Part shown: positions 1 to 10,789 of the stretch, one piece after another | How the letters are laid out: each line of letters opens with the position of its first letter | How positions within the stretch are numbered: position 1 is the first letter of the stretch | Source of the DNA: Marsupella aquatica | Lineage: Eukaryota; Marchantiophyta | Length of the DNA stretch: 64,000 nt | Direction of reading: 5' to 3' | Assembly: GCA_973895155.1 (NCBI GenBank) | Contig: OZ316895.1 | Coordinates: 16,802,001 to 16,866,000 of the forward strand | Notes under the pieces: model-generated | Databases searched by the model: none | Told to the model about the DNA's origin: nothing | The model's input: only the letters and a program-made list of their open reading frames with translations | Translations under genes and position numbers: made by a program

Positions 1-379
1 ATCAAATGGGCCTATACAATCTATAAAAGATCATAGCTGCTCTCCAAACAACTTGGTTTTTGAATTGGAGTCAATGCTACATACTAATATTGTAGAATGG
101 TAAAATCAACCTTGGGGGGTTAACTTAGTGTACATTTTGGGATACTACGTGCAATCCTATCAAATATAAATAGACATTTTTCATAAATAGAATATTTTAG
201 GAATATTTTATGTTTTCACTATTAATTGCCTATTTTACTTTATAAAATGTATATATCAAAGTATTTCTATATATTTGATTTTATGATATCTTCTTTGCCC
301 TCCTACACTTTAAAAAAGTTTAGCTACTTTTCATCCAAAATACATATTTTGGATAATTGGGTGTGGTTCCTAAGTTTTT

Positions 380-1130
380 GGTGGTCGATCCCTTGAGGAA
401 TCAACTACATGAACATTTTCTTTGAGGTTTGTTTGGCAAACCAAGAATTGCATGAACACTTGAAAAAGCTTGATATGAGAGATTTCCTAAGATTAGTTGC
501 TGTCAAATAGGGTTCCTTAAAATGTTTGCATCACTAGATTGCACTATGAGTGGAAAAATTGCCCTATTTTCAGGCAGGGGCAATTCATTGACATGGATGC
601 CCACAACAAGTGCAAAGTACTGGAGGCAATTGCGGTTTAGGAGCTCTGGATTTGAGATGCATTTGTTTTGGTTTACTTGATGGGAATAATGACTTAACTG
701 TTTCAGACCGATCTCCTCTAGTTCACAACATGCTGCATCAGCATTATGTCTGAGCATTTTCACCACAAGGTGAATGACATCGAGTACAAAAGGGCTTACC
801 TTCTGGTGGATGGCATTTATCCAAAGTGTTCCTGTTTTGTTGAGCACAATTCACAAGCCTCAAATAGAGAAGAAAAGTTTATTTGCAAGGCTCCAAGAGG
901 GTGCCAGGAAGGATGTGGAGAGTAAATTTTGGTGTTCTACAAGCCAGATGACTAATCCTTGAAGTCCAATTGCCACACCTACTCACAGACTCTCTTGCCA
1001 TCTTACTTGTGCTCAATGAACAACAGTTTTGCTCAACATCACTTACAATCCACAATGTTGTGCAATGCATGGGCTTTTGGCTAGTACCCTGTAAGTTGTT
1101 TGTAGCATTCATTAATGCATTGTTTTTGCT
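380..1130 (+). pseudogene. PIF/Harbinger-type transposase relic
   Basis: Reading across three plus-strand frames recovers a plant PIF/Harbinger (HARBI1/ALP1-like, DDE_Tnp_4 or Plant_tran family) transposase in order: ESTT near 398, a FLRLVAV stretch near 490, FLKMFASLDC then HYEWKNCPIFRQGQF at about 513-585, LEAIA..ELWI near 622, NNDLTVSDRSPLVHNML near 685-735, YKRAYLLVDGIYP near 783-825, LFARLQEGARKDVE at 879-920 and FGVLQAR near 930. The three DDE positions can be placed: Asp at 537-539, Asp at 691-693 and Glu at 918-920. At least three frameshifts and several in-frame stops make it dead. Such transposases cut and paste DNA elements and need a partner Myb-like protein, which is not seen here. 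No terminal inverted repeats or target duplication were identified around it. Confidence 0.85.
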
Positions 1131-1685
1131 TAGGACCTAGAGTGGTTCTGATTCAGCGTGGTGTGGATAGAATTTGCGGCCAGATTGGCCCCCAGAATGT
1201 CAGCTAAGCATCATCTCTTTTGGATCACAACACAATGTCCTGCCATGTGGGTACTTCAGGTAAAATTAGTGGAAATTACATTTAGGGACCACACTCGTTA
1301 ATCCATGAACACTCAGGGGCCATGGTTGTAAGCCCCTCAAGCTCACCTTGCTCAGGAACATCCTCCTAAGCCCCTTGGGCCATGGGTTACCCTACACTTT
1401 TATTTTGCCTGTAAAGTATGAAGTATCTGGAAACATATAATAATAAAAATTTCCAAGATGGGATGGCAGCTTACAAACTCTCGGTTGGAAATATCAGGGC
1501 TGGAATATATATCTAATACCCTAAACCATACATGGAGACAAATGCAAGGAACCAAAGAAAATGGGGGAAGCCGAAGGGAAAAATAAAGGAAGGTAGAAGA
1601 GCCAAAAACCCCAAAAACCAGAAGAGCCAGAAAGAGTGTAATGACGCGTTTCCGGATGGGATGGCAATCGTGGGAAGGGGGGAAT
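1131..1685. other. Intergenic, no gene seen
   Basis: No coding frame or family match was recognised between the transposase relic and the minisatellite. Short open frames near 1513-1818 on both strands lead into the repeat array and have no recognisable content. Confidence 0.5.
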
Positions 1686-2632
1686 CAGAAAAAGATGTTG
1701 GGTTTGGAAAGAAGGGACGATTCTTTTGAAGGGAGCTTGTCTTTCCTGTCACCACACTCAAATCAAGAGGCTGGGTTTGGAAAGAAGGGACGGGAGCTTG
1801 TCCTTCCTTTCGCCACACTCAGAAAGAGATGTTTGGTGTGGAAATAAGGGACGAGGACTTTGAAGGGAGCTTGTCCTTCCTCTCGCCACACTCAGAAGAA
1901 GATATTGGGTTGGGAAAGAAGGGACACAATTTTTCAAGGGAGCGTGTCCTTCTTGTCGCCACAATCAGAAGACGATGTTGGGTTTGGAAAGAAGCGACTG
2001 TACTTTTGAAGGAAGCTTCTTTCTCCTGTCACCATACTCAGAAAAAGATGTTGGGTTTGGAAAGAAGGGACGGAGAACTTTTCTAGGGAGCTTGTCTTTC
2101 CTGTCGCCACACTCAGAAGAAAATGTTGGGTTTGGAAAGAAGGGACGGGGAACTTTTCTAGGGAGCTTGTCTTTCCTGTCGCCACACTCCGAAGAAGATG
2201 TTGGGTTTGGAAAGAAGGGACGGGGAACTTTTCAAGGGAGCTTGTCTTTCCTGTCGCCACACTCAGAAAAAGGTAATGGGTTTGGAAAGAAGGGACAGTA
2301 TTTCCCAAGGGAGGTTGTCTTTCCTGTCGCCACACTCAGAAGAAGATGTAGGATTTGGAAAGAAGGGACTGTACTTCTCAGGGGAGCTTGTCTTTCCTGT
2401 GGCCACACTCCGAAGAAGATGTTGGGTTTGGAAAGAAGGGACGGAACTTTTCAAGGGAGCTTGTCCTGTCGCCACACTCAGAAAAAGATTATGGGTTTGG
2501 AGAGAAGGGACGGTATTTGTCAAGGGAGGTTGTCTTTCCTGTCGCCACACTCAGAAAAAGATGTTGGAGTTGGAAAGAAGGGACTGTACGTCTCAAGTTG
2601 TCTTTCCTGTCGCCACTCTTCTCAGTTTAGTA
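1686..2632. repeat. 73-75-bp minisatellite, about 13 units
   Basis: A conserved core, GGAAAGAAGGGAC, recurs at 1706, 1779, 1840, 1913, 1986, 2059, 2134, 2209, 2284, 2357, 2430, 2499 and 2572. Spacings are 73, 61, 73, 73, 73, 75, 75, 75, 73, 73, 69 and 73 bp. Each unit also carries CTTGTCTTTCCTGTCGCCAC and an AGAAGAAGATGTTGGG-like stretch. The units contain few stops in any frame, so long overlapping open frames appear on both strands (for example 1975-2688 plus and 1934-2335 minus). Because 73 is not a multiple of three, the predicted peptides change frame between units, which argues for a non-coding array rather than a repeat protein. Three consecutive 75-bp units do keep one frame. Confidence 0.93.
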
Positions 2633-2779
2633 TAAAGTCAACCAAGAGAATCGAAAGACCCAATGCAGGTACGTGTCACGAGGCATGAAGGACACGCAGT
2701 GATCTGCGACTGTCAAAAGATCCTGGCGACTGGCTTACCTGGCTTCGGCGCGTGGCACCAGATGGACTCGACATTTACT

Positions 2780-3560
2780 GAGGAGAGACAAAACCCAGTT
2801 TGCATGCAGGGTAAGATTTTATTTCTTCACCTAAACAACTAATTCCTGAGCGATATCCTACGGCTATTATTTCTGATTGTGTTACTGCCTGCTTACTGAG
2901 CAGGGCTATTATTTTTGTTTCTGGTTCTCCTTTATTCACACGTGTCCTTTATTCACACTATAATGATCCTGTTTCTCGTTTCTTCACTAGTGAAGACAAA
3001 CCCAGTAACTTCAGATTTTACCAGGAGACAATTTTACTAAACCTACTCTTCATTGCTACTGTCTAGTGTCAATAAAGCCTCCATCTGAATCTAAGAGAAT
3101 AAAGCGCACACAGAAACGGATAATAAACAATTTCTTAATTTCTTTTTTGTCTCAGCTCTGTTTAGCTTCAGGGAATGGGTAACCTGATACTAAGATAAGT
3201 TAGCACCTGCAAGGTTTGATTTTCCAGGGCTCTACTGTAGTTTTGATCCCGGTTCTCGTCTCTTCACACTTCAAAACTCAAATTTGAAGAAAGTTCAAAG
3301 TTTACATTCTTTAAATTGTAGATAAACCCAAATTTCACGCAACTTAAAATTTAACTTTTTTTACTAACAGAGAATTTTCAGACTTGAAGACAACCCCAAT
3401 TTCACGCAAGATCAGCTTTCAGACTTTATTTTCTTTACCAAGAGAGAAGTAATCGTATTGTCTCACGTTTCTTCCGACTTGGAAGATAAACCCAAATTTC
3501 ACGCAAGATCAGATTTTACTGTCTGTAGCGAGACACGAGGACATATCTTACAATGATATT
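2780..3560. repeat. Degenerate repeats with a TTTCACGCAA core
   Basis: The phrase AAACCCAAATTTCACGCAA or a close variant occurs at 3324, 3392 and 3488, the last two followed by GATCAG. A looser version with AAACCCAGT lies near 2793 and 2998. Intervals are uneven (68 and 96 bp for the clear copies). No coding frame was recognised. The block lies downstream of the minus-strand bZIP gene, so a long 3' UTR of that gene could reach into it; the only AATAAA noticed on that strand is at 3425-3430. Confidence 0.6.
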
Positions 3561-4141
3561 ACTTTCTTTCCTGAGAGAAAGGACACATTTCAATATCCCC
3601 TACTAGAACAGTAGAACTGATGGCGTTCTCTTCCACACAAAATCAGTGATGGCAGAGATTTAAGAGCAATAGAATTGTCGTTCTCAATTAAACAATGTAT
3701 GGTTACATTGGAAGTATCAAGGGTAGCTACATCAGACCATGAGAGCCTGAGAGCATCCAGTTCGCAGGTGGCATGAACTCGAACGAAAACAACTGAGTGA
3801 CAAAATGGACAATCTACTTCCAGAAGTTTTCAATTGAGGTATGAATACACGGGAGATATCATGGGTAGCTACTTCATAGGATAATATCTCGAGAACATCC
3901 CACTTCCCGATGATTTCTAAATGAAAAATTCCCTCATTTCTCTGGGCATTTCTCTGGAGAAACGAGTTCTGGGCTATGGCTGACGGTAACGACCTCCAGA
4001 AAAGGAGTCTGTACAGCTGCATCTCACTTGTCTCCCATCTTCGACCTTCTACATCATCGCGGCAAGACACAGGTCACCTTTGGTTCCTAACTTCCCATAT
4101 TTACATCTGCACCACCGACTTGTCCTACCGAGCTTGCTAAT

Positions 4142-5933
4142 CTACTGTCGGCAGGAGTTCGTCCTTCGCAACCGCCTGACCTCGACCTTGTTCTTCTTCT
4201 TCGCTTTAATGGTTTCCAGAAACAGCTTCTTAAACTTCTGAGCATCCCCTTCCTGATCGTACACAAGAAAATGCAACAATTAGAACGTCCTCCAGAGTCA
4301 CATGAGAGAATTTTCTGGCGTGCATCCATTGTGTGCAAGCATAAAAATGACACGAAAACGTGACAGAACATGCGGCAGAAGTAAATGATATACACCAGAA
4401 GGTGCATGCTAATTACCAGCTGCGTCTTCAGCCTGTTGTTGTCCTCTTTCAATTGCGTGACTTCTGCCTCGAGTTCCACGGTGTACGCCTACACATGTTT
4501 CACAAACGAAGCACCCCGAAATCAGAGCCCGAAGAAAATGAGGTGGTCAACATGCAACCAACACAGAAAAAATAAAAATATGGACTGTTTTGAAGTGTTT
4601 GCTAGAGAATTCCGACCTGCTTCCTGGCTCGAGACCTCGCTGCTGAGTCCCTATTTTTTATCATCCGCCGCTGTCTCCGCTCAACGACTTTCTCCATACG
4701 CCCGTCAGTCCCTCTCCTCTTCCCTCGGATGGACCCGTCGACACCAAAATTGCCTACGGGAGAAAGGCTCAGTCCGTTGCCATGACTATGTCCCATTCCA
4801 TCCGAGATCGGACTATGGGCTCCTGGGGAATGCGGAGCAAGGGCAAGGGCCATCGGGCCTCCCAACTGCATACCCATTTGACCCAACCCCGGTGCCAAAG
4901 TACTGGCCATTCCGGTATAGGCCCCATTGGAGCTCATGATTGGCTGCATTCCCCCGTTGGCAGCCCTCGCCTTCAGAGCATAAGCATCGGCTTGCGCCTG
5001 AAAGAGCTGCTGCTGTTGGTGAGCCTGATGCTGTGCCTGCTGCTGCTGGATGTTCCGCATCCAATCGGCCTGGCCCTGCACTTGCTGTTGTGCTTGTGCT
5101 TGTGCTTGTGCTTGCTGCTGCGCCATGCTATCGTTAGTAGATCCCGGGCCAATTGCAGGTGACAGAGAGAGCGTTGCAGCCAAAGATCCAGGCCCCATCC
5201 TCTCCCCTCTGTCATTCCCTCGATCACTAGGATCTCCTGCTCCATTACTGCCAGGATAGGGTGCAAAGAGAGTGTAAGGGGTCGAGGGTTGTGCCGAAAG
5301 TCCACTATCCTTCACAACCCCAGCCCTCACCAAAAAAGCTTCCAGAGTCATTTCCCCATATGTCTGAGGCTTTGAATCGCTGCTGTTCATTCCAGGCCCA
5401 GAGCCAGTGCCAAAATCCGTTGCCCCCTCTGGGGCCAAGTTGGGGTCCGTCATTATAATGTCCCTCCACACTTCGTCCACGGTTTTACTGCTTATTAGCC
5501 TGGGAAGGGTGAGAGAGCCCTGTCTAGCCAAACTGGGCTGTCTCACGAGGCCGCTGTCGGACGCCATGTGGGTGGAACCTGGCTCACCCGAGCTCAGACC
5601 ATCAGCGTCCCCGCTCCCTATCAACATCGCAGAAGCCATAGCTTGGCTCTCCTCTATGGTCCAGATATTCTTCAGAAATTCGTCCATGTTCATCGACCCG
5701 AACGCCTGCCCTGGCCCTCCAGGCTCCAGTGATCGCTGCAAATCATCCAGCGTGACTGAGTATATCGAACCCTGCCTAGCCAGCGACTGCACTCTGGAAA
5801 TTGGCCCCCCTCCTCCTCCTCCACCTCCCGTGAGCGCATTCCCATTTCCCGTAGCGTTGCTGCTCTGTACATGGTTCGATATCGGTCGCACATGCCCTTG
5901 CTGTGGTGCCTGCGCCTGCGATTGTGAACCCAT
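4142..5933 (-). CDS. Group A bZIP transcription factor (ABI5/AREB/ABF type)
   Basis: Three exons are inferred on the minus strand: 5933-4617, 4488-4417 and 4252-4142, with GT-AG introns. They encode about 499 residues. This family binds ABRE (ACGTG) elements in the nucleus and mediates abscisic acid and drought responses. Conserved blocks are visible in order: C1 around residues 48-66 (LARQGSIYSVTLDDLQ), C2 around 80-95 (MNMDEFLKNIWTIEE), C3 around 134-160 (SLARQGSLTLPR, TVDEVWRDI) and MTLEAFLVRAGVV around 195-207. RxxS sites in C1 and C3 fit SnRK2-type phosphorylation known for the family. The basic region is 418-439, with N427-x7-R435, and leucines at 445, 452 and 459 form a short zipper. 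Gln/Ala-rich repeats lie around 269-313. The exon 1 break after RARKQ and exon 2 beginning AYTVELEAEVTQLK match the family. The C-terminus reads LRRTNSCRQ instead of the usual LRRTxTGPW. The start at 5933 is the first ATG with full N-terminal coherence. Confidence 0.95.
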
Positions 5934-6249
5934 CGGAGCTCCGATACCAGTAAGTAGTACAACTCCTCAACGCTCGATCAATCAAAACCGATCGATCGAT
6001 CAAACAACCAATTATCAAAACAAGCCAATGATCTCAAAACAACGAGCCTGGACGACGAGGGCCGCCGCGAGCGAGGGCAGGGAGGGATGGGCCCTCCCCA
6101 CACACAGTGCCGCGAAATGCTCGGCTGAGCAGATCAAATACTGGATCGCGCAACGAGCTTCCACTCCTCCTCCTCAGTTGCGATGCAGGCGTCGTCGCGG
6201 CAAAGCGCAAGAGCGAGACGAGTGTTCACTCTCTCGATGGTGAGCTGGT

Positions 6250-6305
6250 GAGCGCTCCCTCGCTCTCTCTCTCTCACTCTCTCTCTCGCTCTCTCTCTCT
6301 CTCGG
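6250..6305. repeat. CT/GA microsatellite in bZIP leader
   Basis: An interrupted (CT)n tract on the plus strand reads as a GA-rich tract on the coding strand of the bZIP gene, about 320 bp before its ATG. It would fall in the 5' UTR if the TATA-like box at 6403-6412 is used. GA/CT tracts are frequent in plant leaders and core promoters and are bound by BBR/BPC GAGA-binding proteins. Confidence 0.85.
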
Positions 6306-6402
6306 GACTGGACCGAAGTGCGGACTTCGGCTTACCTGTCGATCTCCAAGCTTGACACCGGGCGGCTCCTCTAGTTTAACAATCGCCTCTCCTCTCGCCT
6401 CT

Positions 6403-6412
6403 CCTTTAAATA
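6403..6412 (-). promoter_or_regulatory. TATA-like box of the bZIP gene
   Basis: The minus strand reads TTATTTAAAGG here, about 470 bp upstream of the bZIP ATG. Transcription would begin near 6375 and give a leader of roughly 440 nt. This is inferred from sequence alone; a downstream initiation site within the GA-rich leader is also possible. Confidence 0.45.
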
Positions 6413-6454
6413 ATAAACCCATCACTTCGCACTTTCGCACTTTTCACTGTGCGC

Positions 6455-7100
6455 TCACTCTCTTTGCTAGCCTGATTATCCGGTCACTCTTTACTAGCCT
6501 GAGTACCCGGTCACTCTTTATTTACTAGCCGATTACCCGGGTGTTATTAGACGTCAATAGAGGTGATTAAAGCCAAAACTTTTCCCGGTCACTATTTTCC
6601 CGGTCACTCTTTACTAGCCTGATTACCCGGTCACTCTTTATTTACTACACGATTACCCGGTCACTCTTTATTTACTACACGATTACCCGGGTGTTGGACG
6701 TCAAATAGAGGTGACTAAAGCCAAAAAGAACTCCCTTGCTATTTTTCCTAGTCACTCTTTACTAGCCTGATTACCCGGTCACTCTTTATTTACTAGCCAT
6801 TACCCGGTCACTCTTTATTTACTAGCCATTACCCGGTCACTCTTTATTTACTAGCCATTACCCGGTCACTCTGTATTTACTAGCCGATTACCGGGGTGTT
6901 GAACGTCAATAGAGGTGACTAAAGCCAAAGACAACTCCCTTACTATTTTCCCACTCATCTTTACCCATCCCTGTTTTCATTGATCTTTATTTGCTAGCCG
7001 ATTACCCGGGTGTTGGACGTCAATAGAGGTGACTAAAGCCAAAAACAATTCCCTTACTATTTTCCCAATCATCTTTACCCATCCCTGTTTTCATTGAACG
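6455..7100. repeat. Nested minisatellite upstream of bZIP gene
   Basis: A short unit of about 25-30 bp, built from CCGGTCACTCTTTATTTACT plus AGCCGATTACC, is repeated many times. It is interrupted by a longer block, GGGTGTTGGACGTCAATAG followed by AGGTGACTAAAGCC and ACTCCCTTACTATTTTCCC, occurring near 6541, 6690, 6896 and 7010. This gives a two-level repeat. Three of the four longer blocks contain the palindrome GACGTC (6550-6555, 6697-6702, 7016-7021); the fourth has AACGTC at 6902. The array lies just upstream of the proposed bZIP core promoter. Confidence 0.92.
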
Positions 7101-7790
7101 TAAATGAATGGGACTAACGCAAGAAAGATTCCTTACTATTTTGGCATTCATCTTTGCCACATCCCTGCTTTGTGTATGCACCCTCACTTTGAGTTATGCC
7201 CTACTGTAGCTTATTAGGTTTACTATTAGGTTTACTATTAGGTTTACTTGCACGTACAGGGTCCTGAAGAATGCGGCCCTGAACTTCATAGATGTCAACG
7301 TATGAGTGAGCAAGAATAACACGCCTGAACCCCTCTGGTGGCAGACCTAATGGCAGTATTTGTGGAATCCCAAGGGAAAGGGCTGGAACTGAGAACCCGA
7401 CCTTTGTTCTCATAGTAAAACAAAAGCATACCTCACAGGGCAGCAGATCATGTTGCCAATCTAGATGTGCTTTTTGCCGAGGATTTTGTAATTGTTCAGG
7501 GATGCTTTCTTCAGGGATGCCACATGCAAGTTGGGCAATAGAGCCATTGTCTACCCCCATCCTTGTTCTCTCTGCCCCTTCACTTTTGTTAGGGTGTGTG
7601 CACCCTCACTTTGAGTTATGCCCTTAATATAGAGTCACAGTTTACACCCATCCCTGTTTTCTGTCTCCACCCTCACTTTGATTTATGCCCTTTTATAGTC
7701 ATGGTCTACCCCCATCCCTCTTTTCTCTACGCACTTTCACTTTTGTTAGTGTCACTATCTAGAGGCTTGACTCTAGACAGTAGCCTCAAG
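7101..7790. repeat. Degenerate CACCCTCACTTTGAGTTATG repeats
   Basis: The phrase CACCCTCACTTTGAGTTATG occurs near 7180 and 7610, with a variant near 7669, and CCATCCCTGTTTTC variants occur near 7080, 7648 and 7711. A 12-bp direct repeat, ATTAGGTTTACT, is present three times at about 7211-7247. The intervening minus-strand frame 7201-7560 (119 codons, ending in a PNSK repeat made by that 12-mer) has no recognised family and is probably not a gene. Confidence 0.6.
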
Positions 7791-7804
7791 GAATAGATGT
7801 TGAT

Positions 7805-8290
7805 TATGGACCCCATGACAAGTCTCTTGCAAAATTCTTGACATAATTCCTGTCAGGAAGCAAGGTTACCGGTGTGTAACCTTTTCTACTAGGTGCCACC
7901 ATTTCCATAATCCTCTGCCCAGAAAATGTTCCCGGTAATCTTTTTTTCGGACAGGTATTACGTATGATAATGACAGCTTGGGCTGGGGTTACTGTCTGAA
8001 ACCTGTTCCCACAAAGCTCAGAAAAACTTCCCGGCTACCGCCGGTCAGTATTTCCTCACTTTCTGGTCACAGGGTTACAGACCAGTAGTGACCAAGCCGT
8101 CATTACCCTATACGTGATTGCGTCATCTCAGCACTTTTTGCCACGACCACAAACGACAATGCTTGCGGTGACAAACAAACACTATCATTCATGTTTGTCG
8201 CAACGCCGACAAAATTGGTTAGAATTGGGAACAAAATAAACTTAAATAAAAATAAAAATTAACATGCCGAAGGAACAAAGAGTGGAGGCA
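7805..8290. mobile_element. Short non-autonomous element, family C copy 1
   Basis: This stretch resembles 17629-17820. Both start with a GACCCC motif followed by AGTCTCTTGCAAA or GGTCTCTTGCAAA. Both contain an inverted pair related to ACAAAC...GTTTGT (here GTGACAAACA and TGTTTGTCGC around 8173-8210). Both end in an AT-rich stretch rich in AAATAAAAA. No coding capacity is seen. The ends are not sharply defined. Confidence 0.45.
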
Positions 8291-8756
8291 AAGTAATAAT
8301 TGCTTGTAACTATTTAATTTAATTTTTGAATTATAAGCAATAGATTTTAAATAATCAATTGATTTACTTAACAAACAACGACAACTAACTCTAGCGCTTG
8401 GTCTGATTGATCATAATTATGCATCGATGAATCATTGCTAACAAAGAGAAGGGTGGACTACAGTGCACAACAGTCACAAAAAGATATGTAGTTGGATTTT
8501 TCTGGACTTCTGAGATTGACAAATGAGATAATTCAAATGTTAATAATCAATGGTGACAATCAGTATTTTAAACCAACCGATATCTTAAGTTAGTCAGTTG
8601 TTCTATTGGGGTTTTTATGATGTTTTTTGTGTGCTAATGGGATACATAGAAGTCAAAGATGCATCAACAGAGCTTTCTAGCCACAATCTTGTTGTCTCGA
8701 GCCTGGTTGGGTTGAGACTTTATGCATTGCTCCTTAGCTTTGGGACCTACTGTACT

Positions 8757-8854
8757 AATTCTCAAAACTTTCTGATGAGCGTTAGTCATCAAACCAATTA
8801 GAGCTAATTCTCAAAACTTTCTGATGCGCGTCAGTCATCAAACCAATCAAAGAG
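8757..8854. repeat. 49-bp tandem duplication
   Basis: Two adjacent copies begin at 8757 and 8806 with AATTCTCAAAACTTTCTGATG. They differ at a few positions (GAGCGTTAG versus GCGCGTCAG). Confidence 0.9.
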
Positions 8855-9833
8855 ATTGAAGGGACTAAAATAAAATAATAATAAAAAATGAGATCGATAG
8901 GATTAGGGACCCACAAGGAAACATGGCAATGACCAAACCCAAAAATGTGATCAATGCCATTATTTTTAGACCAAGCCTCTTGCCTGGCGAGCTAATTGAT
9001 GAGCTCCACTCTGAGCTCATCTTGGTGGTTGTTGAAAGTGTTTGGCTTGAAGTGCTACCAGATGACATGGAGGCCTGTTAATGAGATACAAATGAGGTCT
9101 ACTGACTTTACATCCGTGGTGAGACAAGAGTGCTTGAGCCAGGCATGGAAATTGAGACTACCTTTGTGTGAGAACATATGTTAATTTACTCACAAACATT
9201 AAAGCAATGATGGATCCACAAACTAATTGCAATTATGATCAATCACTACAATTCCCTGTCTTGTCAAAATTTAATTTTGTCTATTACAAAATGAGAAATA
9301 GGCAGGAGCCAATCCTGGCTCTTCATAATATATATTTTTAGCTCCATCAGATCCACCAATACACCCTTTTTGTCTCAATTGTCTGCCCAAGTTGCTCTAA
9401 GCCTGCCCACAGCTGCCCAAGATGAAAATATAATTATAACAATGGAATAACCTTAATTTTAAAAAATGAAAAATAACTTTGAAAATTTTGACCATGCATA
9501 ATATATTAAATATTTAAAAATGGATAAAAAAAAACACAAGATACTCCCTCCTGCACATGGTTGTGCTTGGACCTTTTCAATGCAACGGGTGTTGTCTTCC
9601 CGGTTGTCTTGCATCCCCGCACCCTCACTTTTGTCCTCCCCTACAACAACACTTTTGCCACAACAACACTAACCAAAATGATGAGTGACATTTTTGCAAC
9701 AATCACCATCCAAAAATCCTCACCCTCAAGCTTGATTAGATGACCCAATCAAAATGATAACACTTGTTTGTCTCCGACTTGCAATCCTTTACCTCACCTC
9801 AACATTTTTGTGCAGCGAGAAAGGGGAGGGATA
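8855..9833. other. Intergenic, no gene seen
   Basis: AT-rich DNA. A short plus-strand phrase near 8990-9050 (ELIDELHSELILVVVESVW) looks protein-like but could not be placed in a family. No gene is supported. Confidence 0.4.
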
Positions 9834-10768
9834 GGGCATCTCTAACTGTTACTAGATTGGTCTACTGTACTTAACTCTATGTTGACCAAATTCAACCCAG
9901 TACAGTTGGGTTCAAAAGTCATCCCCAATGGGTTAATGGAAGTCAATTTGATTGACAGCTTATTATTGGGATTCTTGGTAAGTTTCAAAAGTCATCCCCA
10001 ATGCATTAACAGTCACTAGCCATATAAAAGGGGGAAGTGTTTTTCACTTTCCTCTCATTCTTCTCCTCTCCAGTTCCATATTGCTCCACAAATTCAGGAA
10101 ATGATACTATTTAGGGTGAAACTAGTGTAACCATGTCTACCCTAGTGATGGTTTAAGATCTCAGTGAGTGTACAATGTTTTGTCATGGCTACGGTAGTGG
10201 TCGGTTAATGGAACTCTATTCAATTGTCAATTTATAATTGGGAGTTTTGGTTAGTGGACCTGGATATGAGCAAATGTATACTTACAGGTTGACTCTATAC
10301 TAGATTTATTCCAATATCGAATAGGGAGTGTCACAGCACTGGTGTAAGCTAGGTTTTCTGGCTGAAAGTTGTTTGACGTATCATCCTTATGGGGGCCGTA
10401 TGTATTGGACTTACCATCCTCATGGGGCACATATTTAGGTAGCCTGGGTTTTATGGCTGAAAGTTTTGGATGTACCATCCTTATAGGGCACATATTTAGG
10501 TAGCCTATAACATTTTTGTCCTGTCCATAAAAGCCATTGATGTTCTTCTATGTAACTCAGTTCCGGCCCCACTTTGACACACCCTAATGATATGATCCAA
10601 CTGGTGCCTATCTCAGGAGGGGACGAAAAAGCCCATTAACCATTGGGCTTGCATTGTGGCATGTCATGCATCCTATATTATGGTAAAAACCTAACGCAAT
10701 AAGCTATATCTAATGTATGCATTGAGGAGATACAATACAGTAAAGTAAAGCGTTTGGAGATGCTGTTC
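9834..10768. mobile_element. MITE-like element, family A copy 1 (expanded)
   Basis: The left end GGGCATCTCTAACTGTTACT and the inverted right end (minus strand AGCATCTCCAAACGCTTTACT) are imperfect terminal inverted repeats. Internal matches to 53428-53815 include GGTCTACTGTA, CATCCCCAATGGGTTA and AAAAAGCCCATTAACCA (AAAAAACCCAATAACCA in the other copy). The CATCCCCAATG phrase occurs twice here. This copy is about 550 bp longer than the other, mainly through material around 10030-10200 and 10260-10600. No transposase frame is present, so it would be non-autonomous. The superfamily was not determined. Confidence 0.6.
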
Positions 10769-10789
10769 GAGTTCACCGAACTCTATTGT

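Noticed and set aside
1975-2688. A 237-codon plus-strand frame with a 25-residue repeat, and overlapping frames on both strands
   Set aside because: It is produced by the minisatellite. Units of 73 bp shift the frame, open frames exist on both strands equally, and no family or signal supports translation.
3732-4070. A 112-codon minus-strand frame just downstream of the bZIP stop
   Set aside because: It probably lies in the 3' UTR of the bZIP gene, and no conserved content was seen.
5407-6243. A 278-codon plus-strand frame
   Set aside because: It is antisense to bZIP exon 1 and its leader, and its composition is the complement of the Gln/Gly-rich coding sequence.
1686-7100. Repeat arrays considered as CRISPR
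   Set aside because: Units are contiguous without unique spacers of constant size, and the genome is a plant nuclear one.
8990-9180. A protein-like phrase hinting at a FAR1/MULE-type N-terminus
   Set aside because: Only a few residues resemble the family and the frame breaks. There was not enough to call a relic.
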